Source: an uncultured Prevotella sp.
GTDB lineage: Bacteria; Bacteroidota; Bacteroidia; Bacteroidales; Bacteroidaceae
Length of the DNA: 64,000 bases
Assembly (NCBI GenBank): GCA_944320305.1
Contig: CALUGW010000008.1
Location: 38,023 to 102,022, forward strand
Direction of reading: 5' to 3'
In this document: positions 15,421 to 24,116 of the stretch, piece by piece
Layout of the letters: the number at the start of each line of letters is the position of its first letter
Position numbering within the stretch: the first letter of the stretch is position 1
The notes under the pieces: model-generated
What the model was told of the DNA's origin: nothing
The model's input: only the letters and a program-made list of their open reading frames with translations
The model's database searches: none
Made by a program: the position numbers and the translations under genes

Positions 15421-15825
15421 AGTGTTAAATTCTGGCGGGCGTCGGGCTTCGTGCGCGGCGTTTTCGCGGAGAACTTGCCGTCCGGCGGCAAATATCGCCA
15501 AAATGAGTGTGCAACCGTAACCGGCTGGCTCTGTGGGTCATATCACGCTTATGCGGCAGGCTGTGCAATCGGAGACCATTGATTTCTGTCCGTAAAACGG
15601 CGGAAAACATTGTTTTTTGGCAAGAAAATGCCTGCAAGAAGGCCCTTTTTGCCTTGCGATATGGCCCTTTTCGCGTTGCGATAAGGCCTGTTTCGCTCTG
15701 CGATAAGGCCTGTTTCGCTCTGCGATATGACCCTTTTCGCAGAGCCGGGTCGGTCTCGCGGCGGCTTCAGACGCTCCTGCGCGTCTTCCGTTTTCTGTTT
15801 CGCCGCCTCAGGCCGTGTTAAATCA
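15421..15825. repeat. Dispersed intergenic repeat, copy 2
   Basis: This 0.4-kb element is bounded by GTGTTAAAT on both sides (15421 and about 15816). It contains TGAGTGTGCAACCGTAAC (15504-15521), found identically at 22632 and 38648 in the same orientation. A core of GCGATA...GGCC words at 15650-15740 includes a 22-bp unit in two perfect tandem copies (15677-15698, 15699-15720). No credible gene lies in 15133-16127; apart from this repeat the stretch holds the nusB and rplY promoters. Confidence 0.75.
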
Positions 15826-16003
15826 CGTGATGTGAAATGCTAAAAAACGCAAAATCACGGCACTGCTTCTCCGTGCGGCTGCACGTGGCGCCGCACGGCG
15901 GAGCCGCCGCAGGCGCGTTGACCTGCGGGGTGGGATAGGGGATTCGCGTTTGCACCCGTTTAGGGTTAAAAATGCTTATTGCCGCCAACAAATGCGCCGA
16001 ACG

Positions 16004-16035
16004 CTTGTCTGTTTGGATAAAAACGTGTAACTTTG
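16004..16035 (+). promoter_or_regulatory. Promoter of the rplY-pth-S4 operon
   Basis: CTTG (16004-16007) and TAACTTTG (16028-16035) have a 20-bp spacer. Transcription should begin near 16041, giving a leader of about 87 nt before rplY. Confidence 0.65.
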
Positions 16036-16127
16036 CACCGCTTTTTCAAGCACATCGAAAATTGATTCGTGTGATGGTGAATTAAGCAAAGACATCAAAC
16101 TTAATTTAGAGTAACACTAATTTTAAA

Positions 16128-16730
16128 ATGAAAGAAATCAGACTTGAGGGTACGAAGCGTACCGAGACTGGAAAGAAGGCAACCAAGTTGCTGCGCCGTG
16201 AGGGACTTGTTCCCTGCAATGTGTATGGTGAGAAGAAAGGCGAGAACGGCCTGCCCGAGGCACTCTCGTTCGCCGTCTCAATGAAAGACCTGCGCAAGAT
16301 TGTCTACACACCCCACATCTACGTTGTCAATCTCGTCATCGACGGCGAGAGCCACACCGCTGTTCTCAAGGAGCTGCAGTTCCATCCGGTGACAGACGCC
16401 GTGCTGCACGTGGACTTCTTCGAGGTGAACGAGGAGAAGCCGCTCACCATCGGCATCCCCGTGAAGCTCAACGGACTGGCACAGGGTGTGCGCGACGGTG
16501 GCCGCATCAACCTCTCTATCCGCAAGATCAACGTGCGCGCTCCTTATCAGACGATTCCCGAGCACCTCGACATCGACGTCACCAACCTGCGCCTGGGCAA
16601 GAGCCTCCGCGTGGGCGACCTCAGCTTCGAGGGGCTTGAGCTTGTTACTCCGGCCGATGTGGTGGTATGCTCCGTCAAGGCAACACGTGCGTCCAAGTCG
16701 GCCGCAGCCGCCGAAGCAGCTAACAGCTGA
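16128..16730 (+). CDS. rplY: 50S ribosomal protein L25 (CTC form)
   Basis: The 200-residue protein consists of an N-terminal 5S-rRNA-binding L25 domain (MKEIRLEGTKRTETGKKATK, VPCNVYGEKKGENGLPEALS) and a C-terminal TL5/CTC domain (LTIGIPVKLNGLAQGVRDGG, LDIDVTNLRLGKSLRVGDLS). Length fits the two-domain form. Its stop overlaps the pth start (TGATG), so the pair is translationally coupled. Confidence 0.96.
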   Translation: MKEIRLEGTKRTETGKKATKLLRREGLVPCNVYGEKKGENGLPEALSFAVSMKDLRKIVYTPHIYVVNLVIDGESHTAVLKELQFHPVTDAVLHVDFFEVNEEKPLTIGIPVKLNGLAQGVRDGGRINLSIRKINVRAPYQTIPEHLDIDVTNLRLGKSLRVGDLSFEGLELVTPADVVVCSVKATRASKSAAAAEAANS

Positions 16731-17302
16731 TGGATAAGTATCTGATAGTGGGGCTGGGCAATGTCGGAAGCGAGTACGACATGACCCGCCACAACACAGG
16801 ATTCATGGTATTGGACGCTTTTGCTAAAGCGTCCAATATTGTTTTTGACGACCGCCGCTACGGCTTTGTCGGCGAGGGCACTCTGCGCGGGCGCAAGCTG
16901 CTGCTGCTCAAGCCGTCCACGTTTATGAACCTCAGCGGCAATGCCGTGCGCTACTGGCTCGGCAAGGAGAAGATAGACGTCAGCCGGATGCTCGTCGTCG
17001 TGGACGACCTGGCGCTGCCCCTGGGCGCGCTCCGCCTGAAGGCCTCCGGCAGCAACGCCGGCCACAACGGTCTGGGCAACATACAGTCGGTGCTGGGCAC
17101 CGAGCGCTACTGCCGCCTGCGCGTCGGCATAGGCAACGATTTTCCGCGCGGGGCGCAGGTGGAGTGGGTGCTCGGGCGCTATTCGGCCGAGGAGCTGCAG
17201 ACGCTCCAGCCGAGCATCGCCACGGCCTGCGAGATGATCAGGAGCTTCGTGCTCAGCGGCGTTGACGTGACGATGAACCTTTTCAACAAGAAGAAGCTAT
17301 GA
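16730..17302 (+). CDS. pth: Peptidyl-tRNA hydrolase
   Basis: The 190-residue enzyme recycles peptidyl-tRNAs that drop off the ribosome. Typical signatures are VGLGNVGSEYDMTRHNTGF with the catalytic His at residue 21, KPSTFMNLSGNAV, VVVDDLALPLGALRLK and the SNAGHNGLGNI loop. It overlaps rplY upstream and the S4-domain gene downstream (4-bp ATGA overlap), forming a compact translation operon. Confidence 0.97.
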   Translation: MDKYLIVGLGNVGSEYDMTRHNTGFMVLDAFAKASNIVFDDRRYGFVGEGTLRGRKLLLLKPSTFMNLSGNAVRYWLGKEKIDVSRMLVVVDDLALPLGALRLKASGSNAGHNGLGNIQSVLGTERYCRLRVGIGNDFPRGAQVEWVLGRYSAEELQTLQPSIATACEMIRSFVLSGVDVTMNLFNKKKL

Positions 17303-17721
17303 GCGGCGAGGCAAGGATTGACAAGTGGCTCTGGGCGGCGCGAGTGTTCAAGACGCGCTCCCTGGCCGCCGACGCCTGCAAGAACGGGCGCGTGACCATC
17401 GGCGGCGTGAACGTCAAGCCGTCTCACACGGTGAAGGCCGGCGAGACCGTCAGCGTGCGCAAGCCGCCGATAACCTATTCGTTCAAGATTCTGCAGCCCA
17501 TCGAGCAGCGCGTGGGGGCGAAGATGCTGCCGCAGGTCTATGAGAACGTGACGCCGCAGGAGCAGTACGAGCTGCTCGAGATGACACGCATCAGCGGCTT
17601 TGTGAACCGCGCCCGCGGCACAGGACGCCCCACGAAAAAGGAGCGCCGGTCGCTCGACGCGTTCATAGGCCCGTCGCTCGGGGGCTTCGACGACGCTGAC
17701 GACTGGGATGACGACGAGTGA
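17299..17721 (+). CDS. S4-domain RNA-binding protein, Hsp15-like
   Basis: The 140-residue product has an S4 domain at residues 4-65 (RIDKWLWAARVFKTRSLAAD, GRVTIGGVNVKPSHTVKAGE) and a charged C-terminus with Arg/Lys patches and an acidic end. This is the HslR/Hsp15 group, which binds free 50S subunits carrying nascent peptide. The 4-bp overlap with pth supports a role in ribosome rescue. Confidence 0.9.
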   Translation: MSGEARIDKWLWAARVFKTRSLAADACKNGRVTIGGVNVKPSHTVKAGETVSVRKPPITYSFKILQPIEQRVGAKMLPQVYENVTPQEQYELLEMTRISGFVNRARGTGRPTKKERRSLDAFIGPSLGGFDDADDWDDDE

Positions 17722-17808
17722 CACCGGCCGCCATGGCCTGCGGAGACTGAGTGCGTCGGGCGGCGGCACCGCGCTTAATGTTTTTAATTACTTAAATATT
17801 CCCATTAG

Positions 17809-18915
17809 ATGAAACCATTGAAGAAACTGATGATTGCCGCGGCCGCGCTGCCCCTGCTCACCTCGTGCATGAGCGACGGCAACTCTTTTGCCGGCATTTT
17901 CGGCGTGAGCGCCAACGGCGGCAAGTTCGTCTATGCCAACACGGCATACGCTTTCGTGTCGTTCGGGTCATACGGCTCGTGGCACATCGAGCAAAGCTCA
18001 GGCGCCGACTGGTGCCGCGTCGAGCAGATGAAGGGCGCCGGAAACGCCTACTACAGCATCCCGGCATGGTTCGGGCTTAACACCACCGACGCGCCGCGCG
18101 AGGCCGTCTTCACCGTCCGCGACGACGAGAACGGCGACGACGCTTACGGACGCTTCGCCTTCGGGCAGCGTGCCACACGCATCGACGGGAGCCTCGGCTC
18201 GGCCGCGCTTGTCACTGAGATAAGCGGCGACGACGGCTCCCGGATCACTGTCGAGTATGACACGCTCTGCCGTGCCGTTGACATCGTGATGACGAAAAAC
18301 GGCACGCAGCTCAGCCATCTTGACGTGGCCTACGGCGCGGACGACTCCACATACTTCATGACCGTAAACCAGCTGCGGGCCGATTGCGACTTCGCCTACC
18401 AGCCCTACCGGCTGGTATCAGAGACCGACACGGTGGGATATTACGAGCAGAGCTATGTCATCGACGAGAGCTGGGACGCCTTCAACGTGGAGGAGCACAA
18501 GACCGGAGGCGAGGTTGTGGCCCAGTCGCTGCTCTTCACCAAGGGCAGCATGCGCACAGGCAGCCCCGACGACGAGCAGTCGGCCGACAGCCTGGGCTAC
18601 TACCACCGCCAGGCCGACGGCACAGTCAGCGTGGAGCGGCTGAAGCTGGCCTACAGCCAGAACAGCAACAGGCGCCAGTCGCTCGACGTCAACCAGCTGC
18701 TGCTCGGGGTCGAGCGGTGCAGCCCGTACCAGCTCATATCGCTCTTCCGCAACGCCCGCAACAGCTTCGTGATCTCGGAGGCATCCGCGGCTGACGGCAA
18801 GTACACCGTGGAGACCACCCTCAACGCCGACAAGAGCGTGGCCACGATGGCCGTAACCGACAAGCAGGGGCGCAAGATCACCTATACATTCACTTACTCC
18901 AGTATGCCCCGCTGA
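17809..18915 (+). CDS. Putative lipoprotein with N-terminal BACON-like segment
   Basis: The 368-residue product has a lipoprotein signal (MKPLKKLMIAAAALPLLTSC; Cys 20 acylated). Residues about 25-125 (GSWHIEQSSGADWCRVEQMK, FTVRDDENGDDAYGRFAFGQ) resemble a BACON-type beta domain; the rest is a beta-rich region similar to DUF4595-type outer-surface lipoproteins. Function is unknown. It starts 87 bp after the S4 gene and its stop overlaps the purN start, so purN may be co-expressed with it. Confidence 0.75.
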   Translation: MKPLKKLMIAAAALPLLTSCMSDGNSFAGIFGVSANGGKFVYANTAYAFVSFGSYGSWHIEQSSGADWCRVEQMKGAGNAYYSIPAWFGLNTTDAPREAVFTVRDDENGDDAYGRFAFGQRATRIDGSLGSAALVTEISGDDGSRITVEYDTLCRAVDIVMTKNGTQLSHLDVAYGADDSTYFMTVNQLRADCDFAYQPYRLVSETDTVGYYEQSYVIDESWDAFNVEEHKTGGEVVAQSLLFTKGSMRTGSPDDEQSADSLGYYHRQADGTVSVERLKLAYSQNSNRRQSLDVNQLLLGVERCSPYQLISLFRNARNSFVISEASAADGKYTVETTLNADKSVATMAVTDKQGRKITYTFTYSSMPR

Positions 18916-19487
18916 TGGTCAACGTTGCGATATTTGTATCAGGAAGCGGCACCAACTGCGAGAACATCATCCGCCATTTCAGCGGCAGCGCCGACGTGAG
19001 GGTGGCGCTTGTGCTCAGCAACAGGGCCGACGCCTACGCCCTGGTCAGGGCCGGACGGCTCGGCGTGCCGTCTGTGGTGATGCCCAAGGCCGACTTCTGC
19101 GACGAGCGTAAGCTCACAGCCGTGCTTGACGACCACTCGATAGACTTCATCGTTCTGGCCGGCTTCCTGCTCATGGTGCCGCCGTTCCTCACGGCGCGCT
19201 TTCCGCGCCGCATCGTCAACATACACCCGGCGCTGCTGCCGAAGTATGGCGGCAAGGGCATGTATGGACACCATGTGCACGAGGCGGTGCGCGCCTCGGG
19301 CGACACGGAGACCGGCATCACCATCCACTATGTGAGCAATGTGTGCGATGGGGGCGAGATAATCTTCCAGGCCAAGACCCCCGTGCAGCCCAGCGACACA
19401 CCCGACGACATCGCCGCCTCGGTGCACCGGCTGGAGCAGCGCTATTTTCCAGAGGTCATCGAGAGGGTCATCAGGGAGCAGTTCTGA
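18915..19487 (+). CDS. purN: Phosphoribosylglycinamide formyltransferase
   Basis: The 190-residue enzyme transfers a formyl group from 10-formyltetrahydrofolate to GAR in purine synthesis. The N-terminal FVSGSGTNCENI phosphate loop and the catalytic triad Asn102 and His104 (VNIHPALLPKYGGKGMYG) and Asp145 (SNVCDGGEII) are present. Length matches the family. It overlaps the preceding lipoprotein stop codon and is followed by a strong terminator. Confidence 0.95.
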   Translation: MVNVAIFVSGSGTNCENIIRHFSGSADVRVALVLSNRADAYALVRAGRLGVPSVVMPKADFCDERKLTAVLDDHSIDFIVLAGFLLMVPPFLTARFPRRIVNIHPALLPKYGGKGMYGHHVHEAVRASGDTETGITIHYVSNVCDGGEIIFQAKTPVQPSDTPDDIAASVHRLEQRYFPEVIERVIREQF

Positions 19488-19512
19488 CCGCGAAGAGCGG
19501 CAAACGGCAAAG

Positions 19513-19557
19513 CCCCGCGCCTGCGGCACATCCGTCACAGGCGCGGGGATTTCCTTT
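19513..19557 (+). terminator. Terminator after purN
   Basis: CCCCGCGCCTG (19513-19523) pairs perfectly with 19538-19548 and is followed by ATTTCCTTTCTT. The 337-bp stretch 19488-19824 otherwise holds the fabI promoter and no gene that I can support. Confidence 0.75.
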
Positions 19558-19759
19558 CTTGTTGGCTCTGGCGGCCGCTCCATGTTCCCAAATCGCAACT
19601 ATATACTTTTATTGTACAAGGGACATGAGACAATGGAACCGCTCAGGCTTGGCAGCCACTCGGAGCCTTTCAAGAAATAACGAATCTTGGCAAATTGCGG
19701 AAATCCATTTTTGTTTGCGCCTGCAAGAGGCATTGCTTTGGTATCTTTTGCGCGAAAGA

Positions 19760-19791
19760 TTTGTCCGTGTTGCACATTTGTTGTAATTTTG
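19760..19791 (+). promoter_or_regulatory. Promoter of fabI
   Basis: A textbook Bacteroidota promoter: TTTG (19760-19763), 20-bp spacer, TAATTTTG (19784-19791). Transcription should start near 19797, about 28 nt before the ATG. Confidence 0.8.
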
Positions 19792-19824
19792 CAGCGTGTA
19801 TAACGAACAAAAAGAATATTCACT

Positions 19825-20682
19825 ATGACTCACAACTTATTGAAAGGCAAGCGCGGCATCATCTTCGGCGCGCTCAACGAGGACTCCATCGCATGGAAAG
19901 TGGCTGTAAAGGCTGTAGAGGAAGGAGCCTCAATAACACTGAGCAACACGCCGATGGCACTGCGCATGGGCACGCTCAACGAGCTTAGCGAGCGCCTGCA
20001 CGCCCCTATTGTGGCTGCCGACGCCACCAGCGTTGAGGATCTCGAGAAGGTGTTCAAGGAGTCTGTCGAGCTGCTCGGCGGCAAGATTGACTTTGTGCTC
20101 CACTCCATCGGCATGAGCCCCAACGTGCGCAAGCACCGCACTTACGACGACCTGGACTACAGCTACCTGCAGAAGACGCTCGACATCTCGGCCATCTCGT
20201 TCCACAAGATGCTGCAGGTGGCCAAGAAGCAGGACGCCATCGCCGAGTACGGGTCGGTTGTGGCGCTGACATATGTGGCAGCCCAGCGCACATTCTTCGG
20301 CTACAACGACATGGCCGACGCCAAGAGCATGCTTGAGAGCATCGCCCGCAGCTTCGGCTACATCTACGGCCGCGAGAAGAACGTGCGCATAAACACCATC
20401 TCGCAGTCGCCCACTCCTACGACCGCCGGCAAGGGCATCAAGGACATGGACAACCTGATGGACTTCGCCAACAAGATGTCGCCGCTGGGCAACGCCTCTG
20501 CCGACGACTGCGCCAACTACTGCGTGATGATGTTCTCCGACTTCACCCGCAAGGTGACGATGCAGAACCTCTACCACGACGGCGGCTTCTCGTCGATGGG
20601 CATGAGCCTGCGCGCCATGAACCAGTATGCCAAGGACCTCGCCCCCTATGAGGACGAGAACGGCAAGATTATCTACGGATAA
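19825..20682 (+). CDS. fabI: Enoyl-[acyl-carrier-protein] reductase (NADH)
   Basis: The 285-residue enzyme reduces trans-2-enoyl-ACP in the last step of each fatty-acid elongation cycle. The atypical SDR nucleotide motif GIIFGALNEDSIAWKVA is at residues 11-27, VLHSIGMSPN at 91-100, and the catalytic Tyr160 and Lys167 in YNDMADAKSMLESIARSFGY follow the FabI Tyr-x6-Lys spacing. It is a single-gene unit between its own promoter and a terminator. Confidence 0.96.
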   Translation: MTHNLLKGKRGIIFGALNEDSIAWKVAVKAVEEGASITLSNTPMALRMGTLNELSERLHAPIVAADATSVEDLEKVFKESVELLGGKIDFVLHSIGMSPNVRKHRTYDDLDYSYLQKTLDISAISFHKMLQVAKKQDAIAEYGSVVALTYVAAQRTFFGYNDMADAKSMLESIARSFGYIYGREKNVRINTISQSPTPTTAGKGIKDMDNLMDFANKMSPLGNASADDCANYCVMMFSDFTRKVTMQNLYHDGGFSSMGMSLRAMNQYAKDLAPYEDENGKIIYG

Positions 20683-20708
20683 GGCTTGTTCGGCAATACA
20701 TACAGACG

Positions 20709-20751
20709 CAAGGCGGCGGCCACCACGATGGGTGACCGCCGCCTTGTTCCG
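20709..20751 (+). terminator. Terminator between fabI and the convergent lipoprotein
   Basis: CAAGGCGGCGGCCA... at 20709 and its complement ending at 20746 form a 14-bp stem with short loop; T-containing sequence (TTGTTCC) follows on the plus strand. It serves fabI and possibly the convergent gene ending at 20771. Confidence 0.7.
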
Positions 20752-20770
20752 TTATTGCCGCCTGCCGCGC

Positions 20771-21640
20771 TCAGCGGGCGAACGTGCCCTTGCGCACCGG
20801 GCCGGAGCCAGCGCGGCGCAGCGCTGAGAGGCGGGTTTTGGCCGAGGCCACGCCAGTGCCGCTGATGTAGGGCGTCCAGTCGAAGCCCTCGGTGTCTTCA
20901 AAGGCGAACTTGAACCACTTCTCGCCGTAGCTCACCGAGCCGGTGAAGCGCGTGGTGGTGAGGGCGTAGTTGGTGAAGATGGCGCGCGTCATCCACGCAT
21001 TGCCGTTCTCAACGTAGTTGACGGCTATCACCCCCTCGGCCTGCGACCATGTGAACGGCGTGTAGGCATAGTTGTCCTTTGGCGCGTAGGTGTCGTAGTC
21101 GAGCTGCGCCCCGGTGCCGTCGGAGGCAAACTCCATGACGGTCTCGCAGCTGTCGTCGCCCAGACCGTACACCGTGCTGTAGAACTCTTTTATCAGGCCC
21201 TGCCACTGGCCCACGAGCGGAGTGGCCGGCTGCTGCGGCTCCTGGCCAGTGTCGGCGACCAACGGCACTTTGCCGATGTAGAGGTGGCTGTTGCTGAACG
21301 AATAGGCGTTATCCTCGCGCACGCCGTCGGAGTCGTAGACAAAGGTCAGCGTGCGGCTGTCGGCGCCCCACACGAAAGTGTCGCCGTAGGTCTGCCCGGC
21401 CTCTGTCACGCTGTAAGAGCCTGTACGGTCGCTGTTGAGCACAACGCGGTAGACCGACGAGGGATCGTCGTCGGACACGTAGCGCCCCACAAGCGCCCGC
21501 TCGTAAGAGTTCAGCTCGCCCGAGGGGGAGCCTCCGCCACCGGCCCATCCGGGGCCGCGGTAATAGTCGTCGTCATTGTCGCAGGCGACAAACGCCAGTG
21601 GCGCAAGAGCCACCAGCAGCACTGTCAGAATCTTCTTCAT
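20771..21640 (-). CDS. Putative lipoprotein of unknown function
   Basis: Starting at the ATG at 21638-21640 gives a 289-residue product with a clean lipoprotein signal (MKKILTVLLVALAPLAFVAC); the in-frame ATG seven codons upstream would spoil it. The mature part is Asp/Tyr-rich near the acylated Cys and then shows two related beta segments (YVSDDDPSSVYRVVLNSDRT and VGQWQGLIKEFYSTVYGLGD) that resemble lipocalin-like or DUF5004-type surface lipoproteins, though I cannot assign a family. It follows the SIMPL gene by about 70 bp; the gap carries TTTTTACC repeats. Confidence 0.75.
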   Translation of the reverse strand: MKKILTVLLVALAPLAFVACDNDDDYYRGPGWAGGGGSPSGELNSYERALVGRYVSDDDPSSVYRVVLNSDRTGSYSVTEAGQTYGDTFVWGADSRTLTFVYDSDGVREDNAYSFSNSHLYIGKVPLVADTGQEPQQPATPLVGQWQGLIKEFYSTVYGLGDDSCETVMEFASDGTGAQLDYDTYAPKDNYAYTPFTWSQAEGVIAVNYVENGNAWMTRAIFTNYALTTTRFTGSVSYGEKWFKFAFEDTEGFDWTPYISGTGVASAKTRLSALRRAGSGPVRKGTFAR

Positions 21641-21709
21641 GTCAAAATCTGTTGCTTTCACAATTACTGTTTCAACCTTTCTGCTTTTTTACCTTTTTAC
21701 CTTTAACAT

Positions 21710-22408
21710 TCAGTCCTTGAGCGAGTAGGTGACGGTTATCACGCCGCGCACCTTCTTTATATAAGGTGTGTTGGCGTCGCGGTCGTCGATGGAGAACTGC
21801 CCCTGCGAGGCGCTCATAATCTTGCCCAGGCGGCTGTTGCTGTTTTCGGCAAACTGCTCTGCCGTCGTCTCGGCGTTCTTGATGGCCTCCTGCATCATCT
21901 GCGGCTTCATCTTCTGGAACGACACATACTCATAGGTGACGCCGGTGCCATAGCCGCCGTCAACCACGGCCACGCCCTGCTTGAGCAGCTCGCCCTGCCG
22001 CGCGATGATGCCTCGCACGAGCTTGACGTTTGACGATGTGACCGTGATGGTTGACGTGATGTTGTAGCGGTAGCGGTGGTTCTGCACCCCGTAGCGCTCG
22101 GCCTGCAGGTCCACCACCACCGGGGCGTTGACGCTGATCTCGGAGTCCTTCACGCCGTTCTGCCTCAGGAATGCCTTTACTTTCTCGTTGGTGGTGTTGA
22201 TCTTTGTGTAGAGCGCGGGCAGGTCGTCGCCCAGCTCCTTGGTCAGTATGGGCCAGGTCACCTTGTCGGCCGCCACCTCCTTTTCGGCCAGCCCCTTGAC
22301 GGTAACAGTGCGGTCTTTGTCTGTAAACCCGTCGATGCCCCACTTTATGCACAGGCCGAGCACCACAATGCCCACGGCCAGTATCGCTGCTTCTTTTATT
22401 CTGTTCAT
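21710..22408 (-). CDS. SIMPL (DUF541) domain protein
   Basis: The 232-residue protein has an N-terminal membrane anchor or signal (AAILAVGIVVLGLCIKWGID) and a SIMPL domain with VTVKGLAEKEVAADKVTWPI, the INTTNEKVKAFLRQNGVKDS helix, YRYNITSTITVTSSNVKLVR and the C-terminal RGVITVTYSLKD. SIMPL proteins are periplasmic or surface-attached; their biochemical role is poorly defined (oxidative-stress links in E. coli YggE). Probably co-transcribed with the lipoprotein downstream. A -7-like box (TATCTTTG, complement of 22448-22455) lies about 40 bp upstream. Confidence 0.88.
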   Translation of the reverse strand: MNRIKEAAILAVGIVVLGLCIKWGIDGFTDKDRTVTVKGLAEKEVAADKVTWPILTKELGDDLPALYTKINTTNEKVKAFLRQNGVKDSEISVNAPVVVDLQAERYGVQNHRYRYNITSTITVTSSNVKLVRGIIARQGELLKQGVAVVDGGYGTGVTYEYVSFQKMKPQMMQEAIKNAETTAEQFAENSNSRLGKIMSASQGQFSIDDRDANTPYIKKVRGVITVTYSLKD

Positions 22409-22539
22409 AGCTCAGCAATATTTGAAATTGGTTATTAATTGACGTAACAAAGATACTAAATGTATTAATAAGAAACCGCACCGCGCTGCCGATTTACGGT
22501 TAATTAACGGGTATTATCACAAGCCGCCGACAGTGAACA

Positions 22540-22925
22540 AACCTTTAAAACGTTAAATCCGGCGGAAGCAAGCCTCTGAAATTTCGCGTTTTTTGAAAAC
22601 AATCTGCCGTCGGCCGTAAATTCGCGGAAAATGAGTGTGCAACCGTAACTGATTGGACTTGCGTGACTTATAAGTCTTATAAGCCCTATTGTGCAATAAA
22701 ACCAGCCCCCAAGACAGCCCTTCTCAGCCCCAAAAACCGTGCTTTTAGCCCTGCGAAAGGGGGTGTTTCGCAATGCGATATGGCCTATATTGCAACGCAA
22801 AACGGCCCATATCGCAATGCAATATGGGCCGTTTTGCAGAACAGGGCGGCTTTTCCGGCGTTCTGGCCGGACAAAAGCCGCCCTGAATTTTCTATTTCAA
22901 CACTTTTTGAAGTGTTAAATCCGGG
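22540..22925. repeat. Dispersed intergenic repeat, copy 3
   Basis: About 385 bp, collinear with the copy at 38.56-38.94 kb: GTTAAAT-type end, TGAGTGTGCAACCGTAAC at 22632-22649, ACTTATAAG, CCCAAGACAGCC, the palindromic core, then TTTCTATTTC and GAAGTGTTAAATC. The core has a perfect 16-bp inverted repeat, GCAAAACGGCCCATAT (22797-22812) with 22822-22837, 9 nt apart. It fills the 548-bp gap between the SIMPL gene and asd; no gene is supported in the gap. Confidence 0.8.
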
Positions 22926-22956
22926 GATTCAGGATACGGGATACAGGAGTCTGGAG

Positions 22957-23970
22957 TCAGCCCTTGACGTTGCCCGTCTTGACGAGATACTCGGCTATCT
23001 GCACGGCGTTGAGCGCCGCGCCCTTGCGAATCTGGTCGCCGGAGAGCCAGAAGGTGAGGCCGTTGTCGTCGGCCAGGTCCTTGCGGATGCGGCCCACGTA
23101 GATGTCGTCCTTGCCGGCCGTGTCGAGCGGCATGGGGTAGACAAGGTTGTCGGGGTCGTCCTCAACGGTGACGCCGGGAGCGGCGGCGAGCGCGCGGCGG
23201 GCCTCATCGACGCTTATGGGGCGCTCCGTCTCAATCCAGACAGACTCTGAGTGGGCGCGCAGCGACGACACACGCACGCACATGGCGGAGCAGCGCACGT
23301 CGCTGTGCATGATTTTTCGCGTCTCGTTGAACATCTTCATCTCCTCCTTGGTGTATCCGTTGGGCTGGAATACGTCTATCTGCGGAATCACGTTGTAGGC
23401 CAGCTGGTGGGGGAACTTGCTCACCGTCACGGGCTTGCCGTCGATGATCTCGCGATACTGCTGCTGCAGCTCGGCCATTGCGGCGGCGCCGGCGCCGCTG
23501 GCGCTCTGGTAGCTCGCGATGTGTATGCGGCGGATGTGGCTGAGCCGCTCAAGCGGCTGCAGCGCCACCACCATCATTATTGTGGTGCAGTTGGGGTTGG
23601 CGATGATGCCGCGCGGGCGGTTGAGGGCGTCCTCGGCGTTGCACTCAGGCACCACGAGGGGCACGTCGTCGTCCATGCGGAAAGCGCTGGAGTTGTCGAT
23701 CATCACGGCTCCATGCCTGGTTATGTCGGCCGCAAACTCCTTCGACGTGCCGGCTCCGGCCGAGGTGAACGCTATGTCAACGCCGCGGAAGTCGTCGCCG
23801 TGCTGCAACAACCTCACCTCGTACTCCTTGCCGCAGAAGCTGTACTTGCTGCCGGCACTGCGCTGCGACCCGAACAACAGCAGGTCGTCAATAGGGAAAT
23901 TCCTCTCTGCGAGAACGCGCAGGAACTCCTGTCCCACGGCTCCGCTTGCTCCAACAATTGCTACTTTCAT
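22957..23970 (-). CDS. asd: Aspartate-semialdehyde dehydrogenase
   Basis: The 337-residue enzyme converts aspartyl phosphate to aspartate semialdehyde for lysine/diaminopimelate, threonine and methionine synthesis. It has the NADP loop [18 protein letters not shown] at residues 3-20, the catalytic Cys128 in [12 protein letters not shown], and the substrate region [13 protein letters not shown] with [17 protein letters not shown]. Transcribed alone; a -7 box TAATTTTG (complement of 24006-24013) lies about 40 bp upstream of the start, with no clear -33 element. Confidence 0.96.
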   Translation of the reverse strand: MKVAIVGASGAVGQEFLRVLAERNFPIDDLLLFGSQRSAGSKYSFCGKEYEVRLLQHGDDFRGVDIAFTSAGAGTSKEFAADITRHGAVMIDNSSAFRMDDDVPLVVPECNAEDALNRPRGIIANPNCTTIMMVVALQPLERLSHIRRIHIASYQSASGAGAAAMAELQQQYREIIDGKPVTVSKFPHQLAYNVIPQIDVFQPNGYTKEEMKMFNETRKIMHSDVRCSAMCVRVSSLRAHSESVWIETERPISVDEARRALAAAPGVTVEDDPDNLVYPMPLDTAGKDDIYVGRIRKDLADDNGLTFWLSGDQIRKGAALNAVQIAEYLVKTGNVKG

Positions 23971-24116
23971 GTCTTTTTACCTCTTTCAAATACGGTTTTC
24001 GACTGCAAAATTACAATTTTTAGACCAATTGACACTTATTTGTGATTTTTTTTTTGCACCTTTGCAGAAGATAAGCCGCGCCCGGGCGCACCATCGGGCC
24101 ATCCAACAGAAACGAA

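Noticed and set aside
15346-15821. Open frames of 60-104 residues over the repeat at 15.4 kb
   Set aside because: They are produced by the repeat sequence itself; the corresponding frames are not conserved in the copies at 22.5 and 38.6 kb.
22663-23250. 195-residue plus-strand open frame across the 22.5-kb repeat and asd
   Set aside because: It starts in the repeat and runs antisense to asd; not conserved in the sister repeats.
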